Position numbers and translations under genes: made by a program. The notes beneath the pieces were generated by a model that made no database searches, had not been told where the DNA came from, and was given only the letters and a program-made list of their open reading frames with translations. A stretch of DNA of 64,000 nt, from contig NZ_CP075682.1 in assembly GCF_018603435.1 (NCBI RefSeq), positions 2,976,001 through 3,040,000 of the forward strand, in the 5' to 3' direction. Positions 8,930-14,654 of the stretch are shown here, piece after piece (the stretch's first letter is position 1; every line of letters begins with the position of its first letter). The stretch is from Chryseobacterium sp. ZHDP1 (lineage in GTDB: Bacteria; Bacteroidota; Bacteroidia; Flavobacteriales; Weeksellaceae).

Positions 8930-9184
8930 CTACTCTTCTATTAAGACAATATCTACCAGATCAGAAAGTTTTACTTCCAAAGCTTCTGCTATTCTGTAAA
9001 GAGTAAAAAGAGTTGGATTGGTTCTTCCTGCTTCTATTCTTGAAATATTGGTAGTATCAATTTCACCTTCAATTTTTCCTACTAGCTCAACTTGGGTTAA
9101 ACCCTTATTATTCCTTATTTCCTGTATTTTTTTGCCCACAGATTTTAATAATTCTGACTTCTCCATACTTGACATATTTGGCAA
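8930..9184 (-). CDS. XRE-family HTH transcriptional regulator
   Basis: This 84-residue protein is a single Cro/C1-type helix-turn-helix domain. KKIQEIRNNKGLTQVELVGKI contains helices 1-2, and TTNISRIEAGRTNPTLFTLYRIAEAL covers the recognition helix and helices 4-5. Methionines at residues 4 and 7 are alternative starts. It is divergent from the exported-protein operon starting at 9302, with about 117 bases between start codons, so it may repress that operon and itself. No toxin gene is adjacent, which argues for an element regulator and not a toxin-antitoxin antitoxin. Confidence 0.8.
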   Translation of the reverse strand: MPNMSSMEKSELLKSVGKKIQEIRNNKGLTQVELVGKIEGEIDTTNISRIEAGRTNPTLFTLYRIAEALEVKLSDLVDIVLIEE

Positions 9185-9200
9185 GTCAAGAAAAGATTAT

Positions 9201-9208
9201 TATGTTTG
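9201..9208 (+). promoter_or_regulatory. -7 box for the cargo operon
   Basis: TATGTTTG matches TAnnTTTG exactly and lies about 93 bases before the start at 9302, in the spacer divergent from the XRE regulator gene. Confidence 0.5.
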
Positions 9209-9301
9209 TGATTTAATGCCATATATGACAATATTATATTATGGATTCCCGTAAGGCATAAGGAATATTAAAAGATAAATTAACAACCAAAAAACTCAAC
9301 A

Positions 9302-9913
9302 ATGAAAAAGATCTTAAACATACCTTTATTTATTCTTCTGTTATCAAGTTTCAATACTCTGTATGCACAATATATCAATATAGGTTCTACTAAACAGGAA
9401 GTAAAGAAAGTGCAAGATGAGCCTACCTCTATAGAGGTCTATGAGGAATTTGGAGAGGAGATTTGGAGATATGGAGAAGAAGGCATAGCTACTGTTACTT
9501 TTAAGAATGGTAAGATAAAAGGGTTTAGAAATTATGATGGAATACTAAAAATTGGAGATATAAGTCAAAATAAGTCAAGTACTAGATCAGAAGACAAACT
9601 AAAAAGTTTATTTTCTGAGCCTGAGAGTCAGGAAGATATACACAAACCAGAAGCTCCTAACACCTATGGAGAGGATAAATCTGGGCTTTATGGCAGTGCC
9701 TCTCAAAGTATCAAGACTTTTCCAAAAAAGTATGAGGAAATGGCAGAAGCTAATGGGCTTAGTCCTTATGAAATGCCTGATGATATAACTCTTCAACAAA
9801 TGCAGAAGGAATATGAAAGAAAGAAGTATTTAAAATGGGGATTAATTGCTCTAGGAGCTATTGGAATATTGTATCTCCTATTCAGAATGATTATTAAAAA
9901 GAAACATGCATGA
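9302..9913 (+). CDS. Exported or membrane-anchored protein of unknown function
   Basis: A signal peptide MKKILNIPLFILLLSS...YAQ (residues 1-22) is followed by a 60-residue segment, INIGSTKQEVKKVQDEPT...WRYGEEG...VTFKNGKIKGFRNYDG. This resembles the small SmpA/BamE-like fold seen in many Bacteroidota proteins that judge a G-x-S/T, E-V pattern. A charged linker follows, then a C-terminal membrane helix (about residues 178-196) and a basic KKKHA tail, so the C-terminus is probably cytoplasmic. Its last four bases overlap the HAD gene, indicating translational coupling. It is the first gene of a cargo operon on the element. Function is unknown. Confidence 0.7.
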   Translation: MKKILNIPLFILLLSSFNTLYAQYINIGSTKQEVKKVQDEPTSIEVYEEFGEEIWRYGEEGIATVTFKNGKIKGFRNYDGILKIGDISQNKSSTRSEDKLKSLFSEPESQEDIHKPEAPNTYGEDKSGLYGSASQSIKTFPKKYEEMAEANGLSPYEMPDDITLQQMQKEYERKKYLKWGLIALGAIGILYLLFRMIIKKKHA

Positions 9914-10419
9914 AAATTATCTTCGTTGACATAGATGGTGTCTTAAATAATGCAGAGTATTACAAAAATAAGAGCCTACATTCCCATCATAAAGAGAATT
10001 CTCACTTTGACCCAAGAAATGTTATTGCGCTAAACAGAATAATAAGTAGTACTGGTGCTAAAGTAGTCCTGTCTTCTGCATGGAGACTTATAAGAAACTT
10101 AGAGGAAATTAATGAGTTATTTAAAGAAGTTAATCTGAATGTTGAGATAATCAGTTTTACAGAATCACTTCATTATAAAGACACATTTGAACTAGCTCCG
10201 AGAGGTCTTGAAATTCTTAAATGGATTAGAGATTATCACAAAACTTTAAAAGGAGGTTTAGAAAACTATGTTATCATAGATGATGAAGATGATATACTGG
10301 ATATCCAAGAGAAGCACTTCTTTCAAATAGATGATAAAGTAGGACTTACAGAAGCTAATGCAGATGAGATAATAGAATTTCTAAACTCATATAAAATTCC
10401 TAAAATAGAACTTCCATAA
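9910..10419 (+). CDS. HAD-superfamily phosphatase-like protein (HAD_SAK type)
   Basis: HAD motif I is DIDGVLN with D7 and D9. Motif II is LSSAWR (S55, R59), and IIDDEDD (122-128) is motif IV. This set matches HAD domains linked to 'Swiss army knife' nucleic-acid repair proteins, which remove phosphate from nucleic acid ends or small substrates. The 169-residue length is a stand-alone domain without a cap. It lies between two genes for exported proteins and overlaps the first by 4 bases. A nucleic-acid end-processing or regulatory role is inferred; the substrate cannot be told from sequence. Confidence 0.75.
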   Translation: MKIIFVDIDGVLNNAEYYKNKSLHSHHKENSHFDPRNVIALNRIISSTGAKVVLSSAWRLIRNLEEINELFKEVNLNVEIISFTESLHYKDTFELAPRGLEILKWIRDYHKTLKGGLENYVIIDDEDDILDIQEKHFFQIDDKVGLTEANADEIIEFLNSYKIPKIELP

Positions 10420-10430
10420 AAATATATACC

Positions 10431-10838
10431 ATGAAAAAAGCTACATTACTATTATTGTTTTTCCTTGCAATTGTTATTAAAGCTCAAACAGATAAAATCA
10501 CCTATATGAAAGGTGACATCTATTTAGTAGCTCAGGATGCAAAAACTAAAAAAGTGCTATTTGAAAGACCTTATGGAAAAGTTCTTTCAATTGAATATGA
10601 TGACTTTTATAAGAGTTATTATATCCTGTTTCAAATGCCAGAAGGTTCTACAGGATTTGGAGTAAGATATATAAAAACAATGGAGAAGGGAGCTTTACTT
10701 ATGCAAGATATGAACAAGCCTGAAGACTTCTACTATGTTTCTGATAAGATTAAGGAAAATGGGATTTTAATACTGTTAAATAAGAAAAAAATAGAGGGCT
10801 CTTACCTGTCATATAAAATCATAAATATAACTCAGTGA
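10431..10838 (+). CDS. Exported protein of unknown function
   Basis: This 135-residue protein has a clear signal peptide (MKKATLLLLFFLAIVIKAQ) and a beta-rich mature part beginning TDKITYMKGDIYLVAQDA. No lipobox cysteine, membrane helix or known motif is seen. It lies 11 bases after the HAD gene in the same cargo operon, so it is probably co-expressed with it. Secretion into the periplasm is inferred from the signal peptide; function is unknown. Confidence 0.65.
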   Translation: MKKATLLLLFFLAIVIKAQTDKITYMKGDIYLVAQDAKTKKVLFERPYGKVLSIEYDDFYKSYYILFQMPEGSTGFGVRYIKTMEKGALLMQDMNKPEDFYYVSDKIKENGILILLNKKKIEGSYLSYKIINITQ

Positions 10839-10904
10839 TATCAAACTATTTTAAACCATTTTATATTAAGCCATCTGTTTCAGGTGGTTTTTTATTTACC
10901 AACT

Positions 10905-11327
10905 ATGAAACCAAGAATACCATTTAGAATTGGATATCAATACGACAACTGGGAATTAAACCTAATGAGTATTGCAGACAGCATACCTGATAATGCTTAT
11001 TGTAGCTATTTATGGGTAGGAAGTGAAATAAAGAAGTTTCTAAACTTTACACCTCATAGAACAGAATTAATATTCTTTTGGGATATATTGGAAGTTGTAA
11101 CACTAGAATTTGACAAGAAATCAGAACATTACTATAACAGAATAAATAAGGCTTTATCAGATAGGGCAACAAGAATAAACCTTGAAATCCTACCTGATGG
11201 CATGATTATACACAAGTTTATAACCAGAAAGGTAGTTTATTGGAATATCTATTTTCCAGCTAGTAGAGAAATTAGACTGATTTACTTCTCTAACACATTT
11301 CCATATTTAAAAATACTTATAGAGTAA
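10905..11327 (+). CDS. Hypothetical protein at the right end of the element
   Basis: The ATG at 10905 (MKPRIPFRIGYQYDNWELNL) is preferred to an upstream GTG at 10884, because Bacteroidota starts favour ATG after A-rich sequence and the GTG extension is not protein-like. The 140-residue product is soluble, aromatic-rich and lacks recognisable motifs. It lies 66 bases after the previous gene and may share its transcript. It is the last gene before the attachment site, a position often occupied by poorly conserved cargo. Confidence 0.6.
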   Translation: MKPRIPFRIGYQYDNWELNLMSIADSIPDNAYCSYLWVGSEIKKFLNFTPHRTELIFFWDILEVVTLEFDKKSEHYYNRINKALSDRATRINLEILPDGMIIHKFITRKVVYWNIYFPASREIRLIYFSNTFPYLKILIE

Positions 11328-11329
11328 AA

Positions 11330-11393
11330 AGGCATACTTTTAGGCATACCCTCATTAAGAAAAGCTTGTAAGACATTACATATCAATATGTAA
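11330..11393. repeat. Direct and inverted repeats beside the attachment site
   Basis: AGGCATAC occurs at 11330-11337 and 11342-11349, 12 bases apart, and TTACATAT/ATATGTAA forms an 8-bp inverted repeat at 11376-11393. Such repeats next to an att core are typical integrase arm-type or excisionase binding sites; here that role is inferred from position. Confidence 0.5.
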
Positions 11394-11404
11394 ACTAAAA
11401 GAAC

Positions 11405-11423
11405 TCGAATCCCTCAGGACCCA
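11405..11423 (+). other. Attachment site: tRNA 3'-end remnant
   Basis: TCGAAT (T-loop), CCCTC (3' T-stem), AGGACCC (3' acceptor strand) and A (discriminator) reproduce the last part of a tRNA gene without an encoded CCA. The bases before it cannot pair with CCCTC, so the 5' half is missing. This is what integration into a tRNA 3' end leaves at the distal side of an element. The full tRNA should lie at the element's other end. The isotype cannot be told; the intact acceptor 5' strand should read GGGTCCT. Confidence 0.7.
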
Positions 11424-11429
11424 CAGAAA

Positions 11430-11456
11430 TCTCTCTTTTTTAAGGGAGACTTTTTT
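11430..11456 (+). terminator. Terminator of the ancestral tRNA gene
   Basis: TCTCTCTT (11430-11437) pairs with AAGGGAGA (11442-11449, one G-T wobble) around TTTT and is followed by C and six T. Its position seven bases after the tRNA remnant suits the tRNA transcript's own terminator. Confidence 0.75.
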
Positions 11457-11485
11457 GTTTTTATATCTTCTGTGTAAGACTGATT

Positions 11486-11513
11486 AAAAAAAGCCTCCAC
11501 AGAATCGGAAGGC
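11486..11513 (-). terminator. Terminator of the sufE-heptosyltransferase operon
   Basis: On the minus strand GCCTTC pairs with GGAGGC (one G-T wobble), followed by a run of seven T, directly after the glycosyltransferase stop. Confidence 0.6.
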
Positions 11514-11518
11514 CCTAT

Positions 11519-12487
11519 TTATAAAATCTTTTCCACTATTTTCTGCACATGTAACTCCTCAAGACAAGCCCAGTCTCCGCGATAGCATTCTTTATCCCCA
11601 AAAACAGAACAAGGTCTGCAGGTAAGGTCTTTCACCTGAACCACATCTTCTTCCCTTTGTCCGAAACCTAAAAAACCTGCAAAAGGATGAGTTTGTCCCC
11701 AAACGGAAACGCATCTTGTACCCATAAGACTAGCGAGGTGCATGTTTGCAGAATCCATGGAAACCATCAATTCTAACTGAGAAATTTTATGCAATTCCTC
11801 TTCAAGGCTCAACTTTCCGGCTAAACTGAAGGTATTCGGGATTTCTCTCTCCCACTGCTCCAGCGTTTCGGTTTCAGATTTTCCTCCTCCGAAAAAATAT
11901 ACTGTCTGTTTTTGTGCTAAAATTTTAGCCAACTCAAAAGATTTTTCAAGCGGAAGCATTTTTCCGCGATGCTGAGCAAAGGGCGCAAATCCAATTCCAG
12001 ATTTTTCAATAGAGATAGGTCTCAATTTATGAGAAAGTTCAACTTTAAAGCCCATTTCCCGAAAAACATCCGCATAACGTTCTACGGTTTTCTTAAGCTG
12101 AACTTTATTTAAATTCCATACATTCGTAAGGTCTTCTTTTTCTTCTTTGCCTTTATTGATTTTGAATACTTTAAGTCCTTTTCTTCTGTAAATTTTATCC
12201 AGAATCTTCGTGCGGATTACATCATGGAGATTAGCAATAAGATCCGGATGAAACTCTTTAATCAATTCATTGGCAAGACGTCTCAATCCGAATATTCCTT
12301 TATAGTCATCAAGATTCACTCCTTTGAATATAACATTCGGAATATCAGCAAATAAAGCTTCAAAATTCTTTCGGGAAACCATTACAATTTCCACATCCGG
12401 ATTTTGCTCTAAAAACTCACGGAAGACGGGAGCTGTCATCGCAACATCTCCAAAAGCAGAAAAACGGTATGCTAAAATTCGTGTCAC
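11519..12487 (-). CDS. Glycosyltransferase family 9 (heptosyltransferase-like)
   Basis: The 322-residue protein shows the GT9 layout. The N-terminus ILAYRFSAFGDVAMTAPV is the acceptor-domain start. GIGFAPFAQHRGKMLP begins the nucleotide-sugar domain, and MVSMDSANMHLASLMGTRCVSVWGQTHP is the family signature. It probably transfers a heptose or similar sugar from a nucleotide donor to the lipopolysaccharide core at the cytoplasmic face of the inner membrane. The C-terminal cysteine pattern CRPCSV...CYRGDWAC is common in Bacteroidota members. The gene begins 3 bases after the sufE stop codon, so the two are co-transcribed, although no functional link is known. The exact sugar is not predictable. 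Confidence 0.88.
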   Translation of the reverse strand: MTRILAYRFSAFGDVAMTAPVFREFLEQNPDVEIVMVSRKNFEALFADIPNVIFKGVNLDDYKGIFGLRRLANELIKEFHPDLIANLHDVIRTKILDKIYRRKGLKVFKINKGKEEKEDLTNVWNLNKVQLKKTVERYADVFREMGFKVELSHKLRPISIEKSGIGFAPFAQHRGKMLPLEKSFELAKILAQKQTVYFFGGGKSETETLEQWEREIPNTFSLAGKLSLEEELHKISQLELMVSMDSANMHLASLMGTRCVSVWGQTHPFAGFLGFGQREEDVVQVKDLTCRPCSVFGDKECYRGDWACLEELHVQKIVEKIL

Positions 12488-12490
12488 AGA

Positions 12491-12910
12491 TTAAGACTTC
12501 AGCTGATATGCGACTGCGTAAAATTTAATCTGCTTCGTCATAGCCATTAAACCATTGGCTCTGGAAGGAGAAAGAAACTCCTGCAAGCCAATTTCAGAAA
12601 TAAACTCAAAATCAGAATCCAGAATTTCCTGTGTAGAATGACCGCTGTAAATGCTTACCAGAAGCGAAACAATACCTTTCGGCAAAATCCCGTCCGAATC
12701 TGCCTCAAAAAACAGCTTTCCATCCTTAAATTCGGCATCAATCCAGACTTTACTCTGACAGCCCTTGATCAGATTTTCTTCTGTTTTCTTGTCATCAGAA
12801 AGACCTTTCAGCTCTTTTCCAAGATCGATAATATATTCGTATTTCTGCTCCCAGTCTTCAAGAAAAGCAAATTCGTCGATGATTTCCTGCTGTTTTTCTT
12901 TAATAGTCAT
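12491..12910 (-). CDS. sufE: SufE family Fe-S cluster assembly protein
   Basis: The ATG at 12910 (MTIKEKQQEIIDEF) is chosen because a TAnnTTTG promoter box lies just upstream and a longer in-frame start would overlap it. The 139-residue protein contains the sulfur-acceptor loop GCQSKVWI, whose cysteine takes persulfide sulfur from the cysteine desulfurase SufS and passes it to the SUF scaffold. The typical SufE features LEDWEQKYEYIIDLG and SPSRANGL are present. No other suf genes are nearby, which is common for a detached sufE. It is co-transcribed with the GT9 gene. Confidence 0.9.
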   Translation of the reverse strand: MTIKEKQQEIIDEFAFLEDWEQKYEYIIDLGKELKGLSDDKKTEENLIKGCQSKVWIDAEFKDGKLFFEADSDGILPKGIVSLLVSIYSGHSTQEILDSDFEFISEIGLQEFLSPSRANGLMAMTKQIKFYAVAYQLKS

Positions 12911-12930
12911 TGTAAACCGATTTCTTTCTG

Positions 12931-12938
12931 CAAAGATA
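12931..12938 (-). promoter_or_regulatory. -7 box for sufE
   Basis: The minus strand reads TATCTTTG followed by CAG, an exact TAnnTTTG element, 20 bases before the sufE start codon. Confidence 0.7.
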
Positions 12939-12967
12939 GCCAAATTTAAAATATGCTTCATTTATTT

Positions 12968-13050
12968 GGAGCTCTTCCCGCTTTCTGCTGTATCTTTTTT
13001 GTCCGTTCTTTTCCCATGCAAAAAAGGATGTCGCGGCAATCGGGGCTAAA
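12968..13050. repeat. Interspersed palindromic repeat, copy A (about 83 bp)
   Basis: It begins GGAGCT...TCCCGCT and ends GC..AATCGGGGCTAAA, the same ends as copy B at 53112-53195, while the middles differ. The ends are partly complementary, so the repeat can fold into a loose hairpin. Two copies in non-coding DNA about 40 kb apart indicate a dispersed, REP-like family. Confidence 0.6.
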
Positions 13051-13183
13051 ATTAAAGTCATCAATATCAAATATTTGACATAGCTAAATTTGTCTTTCTG
13101 AAAAAACATAAAATAATATGAATAAACCGTCTCAAAAGAATCAAGCTTAGATCCTTGTAGGATGACAAACTTAGTAGAGTTAT

Positions 13184-14278
13184 CTAAAGAGAAGCTTTTT
13201 CAAAAAGCTGTAAGATTTTGGTTTCCTCGTTTTCCCAACAAAATACCTTTGCCGCTTTTTCAAGCTCAGTTTTATAGTTTAGGCGTCCCCTTTCAAGAAC
13301 TTTATTCAAAGCCGCAGCTATTTTCTCCGGATCATGATCTGTAACAACTTCACCTATATCAAACTGCTTTTTTATACGAAGCATTTCAGGGAAATTGATC
13401 ATCACCAACGGTACTCTGGATTGTATATAATCGCAGACTTTATTGGGAAGAGAATAGTAATAACTCACCCCATTATTTTCTTCCAGACTGAATCCTGTAT
13501 CTGCTGTTTTTGTTACTTCTCTAAGATTTTCCGGCTTTAGCTTTCCAAGAAACACAACTTTATCCTGAAGCTTTTCCTTTATGACAAGATTTTCATACTC
13601 CTTTTTTTTAGGACCATCTCCGGCAATTTTGAGAACAGCATTCTCAATAGAATGCATAGCAACGATTACCTTATCAATTCCGCGGGATTGGTTAACCGCT
13701 CCCTGATAAAGAATTATTTTAGGATTATTTTCCGGAATTTCGGGAGTAGAAATAATTTCTCTTGGAATATTTCTTACAACAACAGGATTTACTTTATATT
13801 TTTCCTTAAACCATTCGGCATAGCTTTCACTCTCTGTCATCATGAATTTAATTTTGGGCACAATGCTTTTTTCCAATACCCTCCAAACCTTTTGTGAAAG
13901 CTTATTCTGTATTGCAGGCATTTCCGTAAAAATTTCATGACTATCAAAAACCAAAGGAATATTTAATTTTTTTGAAATAAGATAATTTGGCAGAAGCGCA
14001 TCTATATCATTGGCATGAAGAATTGTATTTTTGTCAGCTTTTTTCTTTAATTCCTTATAAAGCTTCCAGTTAAACTCAAAATATGCCGTTTTTAAAGTCT
14101 TAGATTTTATTTTTATTCTTTCAAACGGATACGGGCGCTCCATTTTTTCGTTTCCTCCCCAGTCATTCCCTATAAGTTCTATATTATACCCGCTGTCGAA
14201 AAGGGTTTTGCATACTTTCTCTATTCTCTGATCCGTATAAAGATTGCTGAATGCCGAGGTTATTATTTTCTTCTTCAT
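13184..14278 (-). CDS. Glycosyltransferase family 4 (GT-B fold)
   Basis: The 364-residue protein has a GT-B layout. The N-terminal domain contains ILHANDIDALLPNYLI and VFDSHEIFTE. The C-terminal donor domain contains ILYQGAVNQSRGID and KIAGDGPKKKEYENL. An E-x7-E-like region, FSLEENNGVSYYYSLPNKV, is typical of family-1/4 retaining transferases. It probably adds a sugar to a cell-surface polysaccharide or lipid-linked precursor in the cytoplasm. The start overlaps the stop of the upstream small membrane protein (TAATG), so the two are coupled. Donor and acceptor are unknown; no polysaccharide cluster is evident around it. Confidence 0.85.
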   Translation of the reverse strand: MKKKIITSAFSNLYTDQRIEKVCKTLFDSGYNIELIGNDWGGNEKMERPYPFERIKIKSKTLKTAYFEFNWKLYKELKKKADKNTILHANDIDALLPNYLISKKLNIPLVFDSHEIFTEMPAIQNKLSQKVWRVLEKSIVPKIKFMMTESESYAEWFKEKYKVNPVVVRNIPREIISTPEIPENNPKIILYQGAVNQSRGIDKVIVAMHSIENAVLKIAGDGPKKKEYENLVIKEKLQDKVVFLGKLKPENLREVTKTADTGFSLEENNGVSYYYSLPNKVCDYIQSRVPLVMINFPEMLRIKKQFDIGEVVTDHDPEKIAAALNKVLERGRLNYKTELEKAAKVFCWENEETKILQLFEKASL

Positions 14279-14502
14279 TAATTTTTCTTACCAAATATTA
14301 GATAATACATCTGAATAAAACAGATAAGTCCATTCGGAATAATTACCGGCCAGAGCATCCCGCTAAATATTCCGTAAATGACAAAACATATACAGCCGAA
14401 CATATTTACGAGCCTGATTTTTCTTACATCTTTCAAGATGAAACTCAATACAATAAAAACAGATGCAGAATATCCTATATAGCTAGCAAAATCAGAATTC
14501 AT
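14278..14502 (-). CDS. Small three-helix membrane protein (YgjV-like)
   Basis: The ATG at 14502 (MNSDFASYIGYSASVF) is preferred; an ATG 39 bases upstream gives a poorer N-terminus. The 74-residue product has about three membrane helices with SVFIVLSFILKDVRKIRLVN and IPNGLICFIQMYYLIF. This pattern is shared by small Flavobacteriia membrane proteins related to the YgjV family, which are often mislabelled as uroporphyrinogen decarboxylase; no decarboxylase feature is present. Its stop overlaps the GT4 start, so it may be functionally tied to the glycosyltransferase. Function is unknown. Confidence 0.7.
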   Translation of the reverse strand: MNSDFASYIGYSASVFIVLSFILKDVRKIRLVNMFGCICFVIYGIFSGMLWPVIIPNGLICFIQMYYLIFGKKN

Positions 14503-14654
14503 GAATAAAAATTTCGGGAGGACAAACTTAATCATTTTCAATAAGATAATAAAATTTTTTCTGCCATAAAGTCATTTATTGCTTTTTGGTAAAATATTTG
14601 TAATTTAGATAATGAATAAATGGCAATGTTGCTTTTATTCTAATGAGATATATT

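Larger units (their letters stand above)
1..11423. mobile_element. Right part of an integrative mobile element
   Basis: This stretch carries helicase, RecA-like ATPase, DUF3871, JAB/RadC and XRE genes plus cargo, and it stops at a tRNA 3'-end remnant (11405-11423) followed by a terminator. Base composition looks more AT-rich than the chromosome to its right. The left end, the integrase and the intact tRNA gene are not in the window, so plasmid-like ICE, prophage remnant or satellite cannot be told apart. No capsid, tail, relaxase or conjugation genes are visible here. Confidence 0.75.

Noticed and set aside
1-11423. A complete prophage or conjugative element
   Set aside because: No integrase, structural phage, relaxase or transfer genes are in the window; only the right part is visible.
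12900-13109. A 69-codon reading frame on the minus strand upstream of sufE
   Set aside because: It runs through repeat copy A and the sufE promoter and start, and its C-terminal part is the repeat read in one frame.
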